Shown here: in pieces, positions 54,275-64,000 of the stretch
Numbering within the stretch: the stretch's first letter is position 1
How the letters are laid out: every line of letters begins with the position of its first letter
NCBI GenBank assembly: GCA_025463985.1
Contig: JAODBM010000184.1
Span: forward strand, 1 to 64,000
Length of the DNA stretch: 64,000 bases
Direction: 5' to 3'
DNA from: Acidimicrobiales bacterium
GTDB taxonomy: Bacteria; Actinomycetota; Acidimicrobiia; Acidimicrobiales; Iamiaceae
Program-made: the position numbers and the translations under genes
Notes under the pieces: model-generated
Databases searched by the model: none
The model's input: the letters and a program-made list of their open reading frames with translations, nothing else
Told to the model about the DNA's origin: nothing

Positions 54275-55996
54275 ATGGTGATGCAACGCACGGGCCACGC
54301 GCGTGGTCGGGGCTCGATGACGCGGCTGTTGCGGAAGCCGACGACGGTCGCGGCGATGGCGCTCGGGGTGGTGATCGGGGCAACGCAGTTCCCGATCGTC
54401 CAGCCGGTCGCCAACCTCGTGATGGCGAGCCACACTCGCGCCGCACAGACACCGAATGGGGCCACGGCTGCCTCGTCGGTCCAGCAGGCGAAGTCGGGCG
54501 TCGGGCCCGCGCCCGTCCGGGTCTCGGCCAAGAGCCCCCAGGCAACGGCACCGGTGACCGCGGCGCAGATCGCCACCGCCCGGAAGCTCTCCGAGCTGCA
54601 TCCCCGGCCCGGTCCGGCGGCCGCTTCGACGACACCTGCGGCCACGGACGCTTCCCTCGGCGCACCCATGCCCGTGGCGGGCCCGGCGGCTCCGACCTCG
54701 TTCCAGACGTTCCGCAACTCCGCGCCGCCGACCTCGAGCAACGCGTCGATCGTCGACGAGCCCAGCACCGACCAGTCGGGCCGGAACATCCTCCAGACCG
54801 GCAACTGGTACGCGGCGTACTCCCATACGAACGGCACCAGCTGGACAGCGCTGAACCCGTTCTCGATGTTCGGTTCAGGATTCTGCTGTGACCAGGTCGC
54901 GAAGTACGACGCGGGCCGCGACACGCAGTACTGGCTGCTCCAGTACACCGACCATTCCACCATCGCCAACTCGCCCAGCAGCGATCTCACCTCGTGGTGC
55001 AGCTACAACTTCACCGCGACCGCCTTTGGGTTTCCTAGCGGCTACGAGGTCGACTACAACGACCTCGCCGTCGGCACGCGGTTCCTCTACTGGACCGTCA
55101 ACGTGTTCAACACCGGGGGCAGCTTCGTCGGCACCGTCATGGCCCGCATCTCGCTCGACGACATGAAGGCCTGCATCGCGCCGAGCTTTAGCTACATCTC
55201 GCGCACCGACCTCTTCACCTTGAAGGTGGCCGATGGCAGCCACGACGTGGCCTGGGCCGGCTCGTCGACGCCGCTGGACGGCGGGCTCGGCGCGAAGATG
55301 AAGGTGCTGCGCTGGCCGGAGAACTCCACCACGGTCACCACCTACACCCCGTCCATTCCGGCGTTCACCTACATGTCCAACGGCGGCGGCAACTGCGCCA
55401 GCGCGGACGCCGTGGTGAACAACTGGTGCCAGCGCACCGACTCGCGCATCCTCGGTGCCACACGTGGCGAGGGAAATCTGTACTTCTCGTGGAGCGCACA
55501 GCAATCGGGGACCTCTCGTCCATGGCCCTACACCCGGGTCACGAGGATCAGTGAGTCGTTCGTGAGCGTGCAAGCCAACATCGACATGTACAGCACGACG
55601 GTGGCACGTCTCTACACCTCGCTCGCCGCCGACCACCGGGGCCACATCGGCTACGTCAACACGTTCGGCGGCGGGACCGGGACCACCCACTACTTCCCGA
55701 GCGGGACGATCGGTGTGGTCGACGATGTGAACACTGCGTGGCCGGGCGCCACCATCAACGTCGTCACCGGCGGCGGCGGAGGCTGTCTCAACACGGCCGA
55801 CAACAGCTTCCGCTGGGGCGACTACAACACCGTCCGCGCCTGGCCGACAGGTGACGGCGTCTGGGTCGCCACCACCTTCGCTCGAACCGAGAACTCGAGC
55901 GTCACGTGCGGCACGTTCGCCAGCGTCAACGTCCGCAACGTGGTCTTCGGCCGCACGCGGGACCTCGGGAACTACACGCGGTTCGGCTCGTCGTGA
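54275..55996 (+). CDS. secreted protein, probable beta-propeller-like, unknown function
   Basis: N-terminal signal/TM-like segment; Thr/Trp-rich repeats (NWYAAYSHTNGTSWTALNPFSMFGSGFCCDQVAKYD). Confidence 0.75.
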   Translation: MVMQRTGHARGRGSMTRLLRKPTTVAAMALGVVIGATQFPIVQPVANLVMASHTRAAQTPNGATAASSVQQAKSGVGPAPVRVSAKSPQATAPVTAAQIATARKLSELHPRPGPAAASTTPAATDASLGAPMPVAGPAAPTSFQTFRNSAPPTSSNASIVDEPSTDQSGRNILQTGNWYAAYSHTNGTSWTALNPFSMFGSGFCCDQVAKYDAGRDTQYWLLQYTDHSTIANSPSSDLTSWCSYNFTATAFGFPSGYEVDYNDLAVGTRFLYWTVNVFNTGGSFVGTVMARISLDDMKACIAPSFSYISRTDLFTLKVADGSHDVAWAGSSTPLDGGLGAKMKVLRWPENSTTVTTYTPSIPAFTYMSNGGGNCASADAVVNNWCQRTDSRILGATRGEGNLYFSWSAQQSGTSRPWPYTRVTRISESFVSVQANIDMYSTTVARLYTSLAADHRGHIGYVNTFGGGTGTTHYFPSGTIGVVDDVNTAWPGATINVVTGGGGGCLNTADNSFRWGDYNTVRAWPTGDGVWVATTFARTENSSVTCGTFASVNVRNVVFGRTRDLGNYTRFGSS

Positions 55997-56010
55997 GGAT
56001 CTGACCGATT

Positions 56011-56040
56011 CGCTGACCGGCGGGCGCCCGCCGGTCAGCG
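56011..56040. terminator. 30-bp perfect palindrome between convergent genes
   Basis: CGCTGACCGGCGGGCGCCCGCCGGTCAGCG. Confidence 0.75.
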
Positions 56041-56445
56041 GATGCCGGTGTCGCAGCGCAGCGTGACCGGCGTGGTCTGGCCCACGGCGACAGGCACTTC
56101 CACGGTGGCACAGGTCAGGATGCCCGTGCCCTCCGGGGTGAGCTCATAGCTCCCTGGCGGGAGCGACAGTTGGAAGCGGCCGGCGCTGCTGATCGTGCCG
56201 CGACCTGCCTCGTGCCCACCGACGCGGGCCACCACGGCGCCCTTCCCAACCGGCCGGTCGGGGCACGGCGTGTCGGCGTGGGCCACCGGACACGACGGCC
56301 CGGACACGACCGAACCCGTCACCGTCGCCGTCGCCGTCGGACTTGTGGTGCCGCCCGACGACGGCGTCGAGGACGAGCCGCACCCGGCCAGGACCGCGGC
56401 CACCAGGATGCTCATAGCCCCTGACCAGCGCGTTCCCACGGCCAC
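56035..56445 (-). CDS. hypothetical lipoprotein
   Basis: Lipobox VLAGC; Ser/Thr-rich linker; TGSVVSG...PPGSYELTPEG. Confidence 0.75.
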   Translation of the reverse strand: MAVGTRWSGAMSILVAAVLAGCGSSSTPSSGGTTSPTATATVTGSVVSGPSCPVAHADTPCPDRPVGKGAVVARVGGHEAGRGTISSAGRFQLSLPPGSYELTPEGTGILTCATVEVPVAVGQTTPVTLRCDTGIR

Positions 56446-56625
56446 TCCCCTGCAAGGCTCGGCGGGCGCGACGCACGATAGTTGCTGGAGCAGGGGCGGA
56501 GCGCGTCAGCGCATCCCCGTGCGTCGGGCGTGTGAAGTGTTTGTCAGGCACAACCGCGCCATCGAGACCGCGCAGCACCCGCCCGTAGGCTCGGCCGTCG
56601 GCGGCCGCGTCAAGAAGGAGCAGGG

Positions 56626-57684
56626 GTGGAGCATCGACAGCTGGGACGGTCGGGACTGCGGGTGTCGGTGCTCACGATGGGCACCATGACCTTCGGCGGC
56701 ACCGGCACCTTCGAGGGGATCGGCAACACCGACGTGGCCGAAGCCCGCCGGCAGATCGACCAGTGCCTCGACGCCGGCGTCAACCTCCTCGACACCGCGG
56801 ACATGTACTCGTCCGGGCTGTCCGAGGAGATCATCGGCGAGGTGCTGCACGGTCGACGGGGTGACCTGCTGCTGGCGACGAAGGTGCGGTTCGCGATGGG
56901 CTCCGGTCCCAACGATGCCGGCCTCTCGCGCCACCACATCATCGAGGCCTGCGAGGCGAGCCTGCGCCGGCTGCGCACCGACCACATCGACCTCTATCAG
57001 GTCCACCAGTGGGATGGTCTCACGCCGCTCGACGAGACGCTTGAGGCCCTCGATCACCTCGTCCGGTCGGGCAAGGTCCGCTACGTCGGGGCCTCCAACT
57101 ACTCCGCCTGGCACCTGATGAAGGCGCTCGGCATCTCCGCGCGCGACCACCTGGCCCGGTTCGTCAGCCAGCAGATCCACTACTCGCTCATCGCCCGGGA
57201 GGCCGAGTACGAGCTCGTCCCGCTGTCGATCGATCAGGGCGTCGGCGTCCTCGTCTGGAGCCCGCTGGCCGGCGGCCTGCTGTCCGGCAAGTACCGGCGC
57301 GGCCACGAGGCGCCGCCCGGCTCGCGCCAGCTGGGCGACTGGGGCGAGCCGCCCGTGCGCGACCAGGACCTGCTCCACGACATCGTCGAGGTCCTCATCC
57401 GCGTGGCCGAGGAGCACGAGGTGTCGGCCGCGCAGGTGACGCTGGCGTGGCTGTTGCGCAAGCCGGCGGTGACGTCGCTCGTGATCGGGGCCCGCACCAG
57501 CGACCAGCTGGCCGACAACCTGGCCGCCGCCGACCTCGTGCTGACCGACGAGCAGGTGGCGCGCATCGACGCGGTCAGCGCTCCCCCGCTGCTGTATCCG
57601 TACTGGCACCAGGCGTGGCGAGCGAGCGACCGGCTCTCGCCGGCGGACCTGACGCTGCTCGGCCCCCATATCCCGACGGGCTGA
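56626..57684 (+). CDS. aldo/keto reductase
   Basis: EHRQLGRSGLRVSVLTMGTMTFGG; LLDTADMYSSG; DLYQVHQWD; GTG start. Confidence 0.95.
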   Translation: MEHRQLGRSGLRVSVLTMGTMTFGGTGTFEGIGNTDVAEARRQIDQCLDAGVNLLDTADMYSSGLSEEIIGEVLHGRRGDLLLATKVRFAMGSGPNDAGLSRHHIIEACEASLRRLRTDHIDLYQVHQWDGLTPLDETLEALDHLVRSGKVRYVGASNYSAWHLMKALGISARDHLARFVSQQIHYSLIAREAEYELVPLSIDQGVGVLVWSPLAGGLLSGKYRRGHEAPPGSRQLGDWGEPPVRDQDLLHDIVEVLIRVAEEHEVSAAQVTLAWLLRKPAVTSLVIGARTSDQLADNLAAADLVLTDEQVARIDAVSAPPLLYPYWHQAWRASDRLSPADLTLLGPHIPTG

Positions 57685-58912
57685 CCGCGCCGGCCGGCTC
57701 GCCGGCCGCCGCCCGCCCCGGTGCCGACGCCCAGACGAACGGCAGGGAGGCGGTGAAAAGGCCCGTGAGCACCGCGCCGACGACGAACGGGGCCCAGTCG
57801 GCGGCCGCGAACAGGGCCCCGCTCATCGCGGCCGCCAGGGCGGTGGCCGCGGTCTGGCTCGTCGAGAACAAGCCCTGCACCCGACCCTGCTGGGCCGGCG
57901 AGGCGGCCTCGGTGAGCATGGACTGCGCCGCCGGCAGGGCCACCGCGATCGACGCGGCCTCGATCGCGCCGACCGCGAACAGCAGGGGCAGCGCCCCGAG
58001 GTACGGATACGACGCGCAGCACAGCAGCGAGACCGACAGCGACCCGACCACCAATCGGCGCCGGTCCAGATGATCGGCGAGCCAGCCGCCGGGCCGGGCC
58101 ATCAGCACGAACGGCAGCGCGAACAGGGTCCAGGACAGGCCGACCTGCCAGTCGTGCGCGCCGCGGGCCTTCAGCAGCAGCGTCCAGCAGGACTCGTAGA
58201 CGCCCACGCTCACCCCGTAGGCCGCGGCGGTGAGCAGCGCGCCGGTGAGCACCCGGTTCGAGCGCAGGATCGCGGTGGGCGGCGCGCCGCCCGCGTCGGC
58301 CGTGGTGGCCGCGAGCGAGGCCTCGCGGCGGGGGACGCCGACGATCACCGGCACGCACGCCGCCAGCGAAGCCAGGCCGCCGACCACGAACACCACGCGC
58401 ATGGATCCGACCCCGGCGAGCACGCCGATGAGGGGCCCGACCGCCATGCCGGCGAGCAGGGCGGAGTACATCGAGCCGAACGCTCGGCCGCGGCGCTGCA
58501 CGCCGACGTGGGCCGAGAGCATGGCCAGCCCCGCCACCTGGCTGGCACCGACGCCCAGGCCCTGCACGGCCCGCCAGACCACATAGGCGCCCGGGCCGGT
58601 CGGGAGCACGAAGCCGAAGCTGCCGACGGCGAAGCAGACGAGCCCGCCCAGCAGCACGGGCCGGCGCCCGATCCGGTCGGCGAGGCGCCCGGCCGGATAT
58701 TGGAAGACGACGCCGGCCGCGAAGAAGGCGGCGACGATCACGCCGACGAGCTGGTCCGAGGAGCCGCGGTCGCGCAGGTACACCGGCAGCTGCGGCAGGA
58801 TCACCGAGGCACCGACGGACTGCACGAACGTCATCGCGCACAGCGAGCGGACCAGGCGGTCCGACGGCTCGGCCTCGACGCCCGCTGCTCGCGCTCGTTG
58901 GCGCCGGGTCAC
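57575..58912 (-). CDS. MFS transporter
   Basis: QYPAGRLADRIGRRPVLLGGLVCFAVGSF; 12-TM-like; 3' end overlaps the AKR. Confidence 0.88.
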   Translation of the reverse strand: MTRRQRARAAGVEAEPSDRLVRSLCAMTFVQSVGASVILPQLPVYLRDRGSSDQLVGVIVAAFFAAGVVFQYPAGRLADRIGRRPVLLGGLVCFAVGSFGFVLPTGPGAYVVWRAVQGLGVGASQVAGLAMLSAHVGVQRRGRAFGSMYSALLAGMAVGPLIGVLAGVGSMRVVFVVGGLASLAACVPVIVGVPRREASLAATTADAGGAPPTAILRSNRVLTGALLTAAAYGVSVGVYESCWTLLLKARGAHDWQVGLSWTLFALPFVLMARPGGWLADHLDRRRLVVGSLSVSLLCCASYPYLGALPLLFAVGAIEAASIAVALPAAQSMLTEAASPAQQGRVQGLFSTSQTAATALAAAMSGALFAAADWAPFVVGAVLTGLFTASLPFVWASAPGRAAAGEPAGAVSPSGYGGRAASGPPARAGRSLATPGASTDTAAGER

Positions 58913-58923
58913 CGTCCCATCGC

Positions 58924-60321
58924 TCAGGAGCCGGCGCCGGCGAACGACGGCCGCGGCAACGGCATGGCCGCGGGCGTCGACGCGGTCGCCCAGATCTTTT
59001 CCGCCACCCGCTGGGCCTCGGCCACGACCACCGACGTGTCGATGCCGGTGATCCGTCGGTCCTCGACCACCAGCTCGCCGTCGATCAGCACGTGGGTCAC
59101 GTCCCGACCGCTCGCGTTGTAGACGAGCGCCGAGACCGGGTCGTACAGCGGGGCCAGGTGCGGCTGGTCGACGTCGATCAACGTGAGGTCGGCCTTCTTG
59201 CCGACCTCGAGCGAGCCGACGTCGTCGGCCATCCCGAGCATGCGCGCGCTGCCCAGCGTGAACCGCCAGAGCGCCTCGTTGGCGCTGAGCAGGGTCTCGT
59301 CGGCGGTGAGCAGCTGATCGTCGCCATAGGCCATGCGGTAGCCGACGATGCCGAAGCGCATCGCATCCCAGGGGTCCATGGTGATCCAGTCTGTCCCCCA
59401 GCCGACCGTGATGCCGGCGGCGTAGATGTCGCGGTACGGGCCGATCGCGCCGACCGCCTTTGTCACGCACGCCGGGCAGTGCGCGACGTGGGTGTCGGTG
59501 CGGGCCAGCGCGGCGACATCGGGTCCGTCGGCCCAGATGAGGTGGGCGGCGACCGTGTCCGGCCCGAGCACCCCGTTGTGCTCGAGGTGCACGGCCGAAC
59601 CGCAGCCATAGGTCTCGGTGATGAAGGCGTGCTCGACGGGGCTCTGCGCGACGTGGGTGTGGATCCCGGCGCGGTGCCGGCCGGCCTCGTTCACGATCTC
59701 GGCCATCAGGGCCGGTGAGCACGTGTCCGCCGCGTGCAGCCCGAAGCGCACGGCGATGCGCCCGTCCGCGGCGCCGTGCCACGCGGCGTGCAGGCGCACG
59801 TTCTCCTCGAGCCGCTCGATGCCGTCGGAGAACCGGAACTCGCGGCGGCCTTTGCCGATGCCGGGCAGGTCGGCGTCGAAGACCTTGTGCGCGATCTGCG
59901 CGCGGATGCCGGTGTCGCGGGCGGCGCGCGCGGTCTCGGCGGCGTGGTGGAACATGTCGTTCATGACCGTGCAGCCCGAGAGCAGCAGCTCGCTGATGCC
60001 GACCATGCTCAACGCGTAGATGGCCTCGGGATCCATCGCGGGCTCCATCGGCAGTGCGTAGCCGTAGAAGGCGTCGGGCCGGTCCTCGAGCAGGCCGCGG
60101 AACAACGACCCCGCGACGTGCGTGTGGCCGTTGACCAGGCCGGGGATCGCCACGTGGCGCGGGAAGCGCCGCACGTCGGCGTCGCGCTGGTCGATCTCGT
60201 CAGCCGGACCGAGGGCGACGATCCGGTCGCGTTCGATCGCGACCGCGCCGTTGCGGATCACGCGGAACGCGGGATCGACGGTCACGACGTGGCCCGCTTC
60301 GATGACCAGGCGGTCAGCCAC
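58924..60321 (-). CDS. amidohydrolase family (TrzA/AtzA/SsnA-like deaminase)
   Basis: AIPGLVNGHTHVAGSLFRGL; AGIHTHVAQSPVEH; VGWGTDWITMDPWDAM. Confidence 0.92.
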   Translation of the reverse strand: MADRLVIEAGHVVTVDPAFRVIRNGAVAIERDRIVALGPADEIDQRDADVRRFPRHVAIPGLVNGHTHVAGSLFRGLLEDRPDAFYGYALPMEPAMDPEAIYALSMVGISELLLSGCTVMNDMFHHAAETARAARDTGIRAQIAHKVFDADLPGIGKGRREFRFSDGIERLEENVRLHAAWHGAADGRIAVRFGLHAADTCSPALMAEIVNEAGRHRAGIHTHVAQSPVEHAFITETYGCGSAVHLEHNGVLGPDTVAAHLIWADGPDVAALARTDTHVAHCPACVTKAVGAIGPYRDIYAAGITVGWGTDWITMDPWDAMRFGIVGYRMAYGDDQLLTADETLLSANEALWRFTLGSARMLGMADDVGSLEVGKKADLTLIDVDQPHLAPLYDPVSALVYNASGRDVTHVLIDGELVVEDRRITGIDTSVVVAEAQRVAEKIWATASTPAAMPLPRPSFAGAGS

Positions 60322-61354
60322 CTGCGGTCCCCCTCTCGCTCTGGCCGCCCGGCTCTTGGATGCCTGCGATCTTGCGCCGCAGATGGTCACCCGACGTCTC
60401 GGGCGGATGCTTCGCCGCCTCGCCCTCGCCGCGCACGCCGTCGAGGCAGCTGATCAGCGCGTCGTAGTTCGGCTGGTGGAAGAAGGCGATGGCCAGCCGG
60501 CGGCTCTGGCCGAGCAGCTCGAGCGGGGGCGGCACCACCCGGTGCACGGTCGACACCCAGCGGTCGTTCGTCCACTGCGCCATGAGGTCGCCGAGGTTGA
60601 CGACGAACCCGCCGGGCACCGCGGCGACGTCGGCCCACGATCCGTCCTTCGTGCGCACCTGCAGGTTCCCGGGCGCGTCGTCGTGCAGCAGGATCGTGAG
60701 GCTGCCGTAGTCGGAGTGCTCGCCGACGCGCAGCTGGCCCGGCAGCGGCGGCTCGACCAGGTCGGGATAGTTGAGCGCCTCGAGCATCGAGATCGACCGG
60801 TCGATGAAGGGCTCGAAGAAGTCCTCGGGCCGATCGAGCGCGACTGCGAACACCCGCATGAGCGTGCGGGCGAGGTCGTCGAGCGCCCGGAAGTAGTCGG
60901 TGAGCACGGCCTCGAGCGTGGGGATCGCGGCCGGCCAGATGTTGGGGGCGAAGTGGTTCCCGGCCTGCTCGCCCGAGAAGTAGGGGTCGCGGCGATCGAC
61001 GTCGACCGGGCCCATGGCGAACACCTCGCGCAGGTCGGGCGGCGACTCCTTGCCCATGCTGTAGGCGACCGCGGCGCGCCCGAGGGGCACGTAGCCGCGG
61101 AACGCACCGGGCCGATGCGCGGCGACGGGCACCTTCTCGTCCACGGGCTGGTCGAAGAACGCCCGGGCCACCGCCCGGCACGCCGACACGAGATCCGGCG
61201 GGACGCCGTGGCCGACGACGCTGAAGAACCCGATCTCCTCGCACGCGTCTCGCACCTGCTCGGCGACGAGAGCCTTGCCCGGGGCGTCTCCGGCGAGCCA
61301 GGGCGCGAGGTCGACGATCGGCACGCCGGTGACGGTGGACGAGGAGGGCGGCAT
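60314..61354 (-). CDS. isopenicillin N synthase-like 2OG-Fe(II) oxygenase family
   Basis: CEEIGFFSVVGHGVP; GEHSDYGSLTILLHD; WVSTVHRVVPP. Confidence 0.92.
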   Translation of the reverse strand: MPPSSSTVTGVPIVDLAPWLAGDAPGKALVAEQVRDACEEIGFFSVVGHGVPPDLVSACRAVARAFFDQPVDEKVPVAAHRPGAFRGYVPLGRAAVAYSMGKESPPDLREVFAMGPVDVDRRDPYFSGEQAGNHFAPNIWPAAIPTLEAVLTDYFRALDDLARTLMRVFAVALDRPEDFFEPFIDRSISMLEALNYPDLVEPPLPGQLRVGEHSDYGSLTILLHDDAPGNLQVRTKDGSWADVAAVPGGFVVNLGDLMAQWTNDRWVSTVHRVVPPPLELLGQSRRLAIAFFHQPNYDALISCLDGVRGEGEAAKHPPETSGDHLRRKIAGIQEPGGQSERGTAGG

Positions 61355-61431
61355 CGACGAACCTTTCGTTGCGGGGCGAGCCGGCGGCGTGGGCCGCGGC
61401 CGTCGGCGGGTGACGGGCGAGCGGGCGCTCC

Positions 61432-63522
61432 TCAGTCGACCGCGGCGTCCGGCGGTCGATCGGGGCCGGGCACGAGCCAGCAGGCGACCGGCCGGCCGAA
61501 CGCCGGGCTCGGCTCGAACGGCGGCTCGTCGGTCGCGCACCGTGGCAGCGCCTCAGGGCAGCGGGGATGGAACGCACACCCGCCAGGCGGGTGGTGGGGG
61601 CTGGCCGGTTCGCCCTTCAGGGGCACCGAGCGCACCCCCGCCTCGGGCACGGCCGACAGCAGGGCGCGGGTGTAGGGGTGAGCTGGGCGCTCGACCACGT
61701 CGGCGGCGGCGCCGTCCTCGACGATGCGCCCGAGGTACATCACGGCGATCCGATCACCGACCAGCCGCGCCGCCGCCAGGTCGTGGGTCACGAACAACAC
61801 CGCCATGTCGAACTCGCGACGGAGCCGCCCGATGAGGTTCAGCACGGTGGCGGCGAGCGACACGTCGAGCGCGGAGGTGGGCTCGTCGCACAGGAGGATC
61901 TCGGGCGGCACGACGATCGCGCGTGCGAGCCCGACCCGCTGGCGCTGCCCGCCGGAGAGCTGGTGGGCCTTGGCCGCCGCCACGTCCTCGGACAGGCCGG
62001 CCAGGCGGAGCGCGTCGTTCACCCGCGCGCGGCGCTGCAGCTTGCTGAGCCCCTCCGACCGCAGCCGCTCGCCGATCTGCTCGCCGACGGTGAGCCACGG
62101 CGTCAGCGACGCGCCGGCGTCCTGGAAGACCATCTGCGGGCGAGCGCCTTGGCCGACCTCGACCGCTCCCCCGTCGGCCCCGGCCAGGCCGGCCACGATC
62201 CGCAGCAGCGTGGACTTGCCGCAGCCGCTCTCGCCGACGAGCGCGACGGCCTCCCCCTCGCGCACGAGCAGGTCGATGCCCCGCAGCACATGGGCGCCGG
62301 CGGCCCGACGCAGGCCGTGCCGTCCGCCACCGAAGTGCTTGTGCACGCCGACGAGGTTCAGCGCCGCAGGACGCCCCGCGAAGGTCGGACGCTCCCGCAC
62401 GCTCGCCACCCCGACCGCGACCGGTCCCTCCGCGGCCACGAGGTCGCCGATCGCACCGATCCGCAGGCAGGCCGTGGCTCGATCGTCTGTTCCCGTGAGC
62501 GCCACCAGCGGCGGCAAGAGGGCTTCGCACTCGTCGGTGCGGTGGTCGCAGCGCGGCCCGAACGGGCAGCCCGGCGGCTGCGACTCGGGGATCGGCGGCT
62601 CGCCCCGCAACGTGCGGATGGGCTCGAACGTGTCGGTCTCGAGCGTCAGGCGCGAGCGGAGCAGCCCGGCCGTGTACGGGTGCATCGGCCGCTCGAGCGC
62701 GTCCGCCGCAGGGCCGACCTCGGCCAGGCGCCCGCCGTAGAGCACGCCGATGCGGTCGGAGATCTGCGCGGCGACGCCGAGGTCGTGGGTGATGAGCAGG
62801 AACGCGGTGCCCAGCTCGTCGCAGAGGTTGCGCAGCAGGGAGAGGATCTGCGCCTGGACCGTCACGTCGAGGGCGGTGGTCGGCTCGTCGGCGACGACCA
62901 GCTTCGGCTTGCCGGCGATGGCCATCGCGATCATCACCCGCTGGCGCAGGCCCCCCGACAGCTCGTGGGGATAGCTGCGCAACCGGCGGGCCGGGTCCGG
63001 CACGCCCGCCGCGTCGAGCAGGCGCACCGCCTCCTGCTTCGAGCCGCAGGCCTCGACCATCTGGCGCCCGACCCGCATCGTCGGGTTGAGCGAGGTCATC
63101 GGGTCCTGGAACACCGCGCCCAACGACTCGGTGCGCAGGCGCCGCAGCTGGCCGGGGGAGATCGTTCGCATATCGGCGCCGCACACCTCGACCTCGCCAC
63201 GGACCTCGACCGCAGCAGGGAGCAGGCCGAGCACGGACATCCCGAGCACGCTCTTGCCCGACCCCGACTCGCCGACCAGCCCGAAGATCTCGCCCGGCCG
63301 CAGCTCCAGCGACACGCCGCGCAGCGCCGGCACGGCCCGGCCGGCCCGCTGGAACGTGAGGTGGACGTCGTCGAGCCGCACCACCGGCGCGACGTCGGCC
63401 GCCGGTTCCGGCTCGGCGGTGGCCATCACGTGCAGCGCGGCCAGGTCGGGCAGCACGGCGACCTCGGTCTCGTCCTCGTCCGCATCCTCGGACGCACGGG
63501 GGCGCACATCGTGTCGGCTCAT
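61432..63522 (-). CDS. Dpp/Opp-type ABC transporter, two fused ATPase domains
   Basis: Two Walker A ([18 protein letters not shown]), two LSGG signatures, two oligopeptide C-terminal CxxxP motifs. Confidence 0.95.
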   Translation of the reverse strand: MSRHDVRPRASEDADEDETEVAVLPDLAALHVMATAEPEPAADVAPVVRLDDVHLTFQRAGRAVPALRGVSLELRPGEIFGLVGESGSGKSVLGMSVLGLLPAAVEVRGEVEVCGADMRTISPGQLRRLRTESLGAVFQDPMTSLNPTMRVGRQMVEACGSKQEAVRLLDAAGVPDPARRLRSYPHELSGGLRQRVMIAMAIAGKPKLVVADEPTTALDVTVQAQILSLLRNLCDELGTAFLLITHDLGVAAQISDRIGVLYGGRLAEVGPAADALERPMHPYTAGLLRSRLTLETDTFEPIRTLRGEPPIPESQPPGCPFGPRCDHRTDECEALLPPLVALTGTDDRATACLRIGAIGDLVAAEGPVAVGVASVRERPTFAGRPAALNLVGVHKHFGGGRHGLRRAAGAHVLRGIDLLVREGEAVALVGESGCGKSTLLRIVAGLAGADGGAVEVGQGARPQMVFQDAGASLTPWLTVGEQIGERLRSEGLSKLQRRARVNDALRLAGLSEDVAAAKAHQLSGGQRQRVGLARAIVVPPEILLCDEPTSALDVSLAATVLNLIGRLRREFDMAVLFVTHDLAAARLVGDRIAVMYLGRIVEDGAAADVVERPAHPYTRALLSAVPEAGVRSVPLKGEPASPHHPPGGCAFHPRCPEALPRCATDEPPFEPSPAFGRPVACWLVPGPDRPPDAAVD

Positions 63523-64000
63523 TGCAGCGCCACCCGGGGGTCGGCCGCAGCTTGGAAGATGTCCACCGCAGCGTTGAGGATCACGAACACCGCGCCGGCG
63601 ACCAGGCTCACCCCGACGATCGCCGGGAAGTCGGAGTTCGTGATCGCGCCGACCGTGTAGCTGCCCAGCCCGGGCCAGGCGAAGATCTGCTCGACCACGA
63701 CGATGCCCGCGAACATGAACCCGACCTGCAGGCCGGTCATCTGGGCCGGGCCGCTGGCCGCGTTGCGCAGCGCGTGCCGCAGGACCACGGCGCTCTCCCG
63801 CAGACCCTTCGAGCGCGCCGTGCGGGTGTAATCGGCGTCCATGCTGCTCATGAGCGAGCTGCGCAGCACCCGACCGATGGCCACGGCCGGGCCGATCGCG
63901 AGGCACGCCGCCGGCATGACCAGGTGCTTCACCGCGTCCATGACCAGCGGCCAGTCTCCGGAGAACAGCGCGTCGAGCACGAGGAACCCGGTGGGTCCGG
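63519..64000 (-). CDS. Dpp/Opp-type ABC permease (partial, N-terminus outside window)
   Basis: TGFLVLDALFSGDW...YTRTARSKGLRESAVVLRHALRNA EAA-like motif; ATGA overlap with ATPase. Confidence 0.92.
   Translation of the reverse strand, partial: GPTGFLVLDALFSGDWPLVMDAVKHLVMPAACLAIGPAVAIGRVLRSSLMSSMDADYTRTARSKGLRESAVVLRHALRNAASGPAQMTGLQVGFMFAGIVVVEQIFAWPGLGSYTVGAITNSDFPAIVGVSLVAGAVFVILNAAVDIFQAAADPRVALQ

Noticed and set aside
61567-63660. 697-aa plus-strand ORF opposite the fused Dpp ATPase
   Set aside because: Shadow ORF of a well-supported gene; no recognisable motifs

Overview
High-GC, actinobacterial-type chromosomal window with about 58 supported CDSs. I saw no rRNA, tRNA, CRISPR array or transposase. 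Blocks in order: (1) 0.1-3.5 kb, zinc-ribbon membrane protein and small paralogous proteins; (2) 3.5-6.1 kb, DUF427 protein and a DGPF/YCII plus ECF42-like sigma pair; (3) 6.1-10.8 kb, MarR/ClC, MerR/MFS and PPOX genes; (4) 10.8-21.9 kb, mixed housekeeping and regulatory genes (zinc-ribbon, Gfo/Idh, COG4280-like membrane protein with RpiR, adenosine deaminase-like, MFS, thioesterase, atypical S26 signal peptidase, LysR), including a tandemly duplicated intergenic hairpin; (5) 22-51 kb, a large catabolic island with 7 SDRs, 4 LLM flavin/F420 oxidoreductases, EchA20-, IpdF- and IpdC-like proteins resembling steroid C/D-ring degradation, a split acyl-CoA dehydrogenase pair, a MerB-like protein and several hydrolases. 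Its ends carry the two halves of a Liv-type ABC transporter: a stand-alone LivG and a LivH-LivM-LivF triple fusion; (6) 51.1-54.1 kb, a type II restriction-modification island (EcoRV-like nuclease, 5mC methyltransferase, Vsr, YjbR/MmcQ-like); (7) 54.3-64 kb, a secreted protein, lipoprotein, AKR, MFS, and an amidohydrolase / 2OG-Fe oxygenase-like / Dpp-type ABC cluster running off the window. The best leads are the catabolic island with its MerB-like member and split/fused transporter, the duplicated hairpin, and enzymes that lack expected catalytic residues. All family calls are from reading translations; no database search was run.
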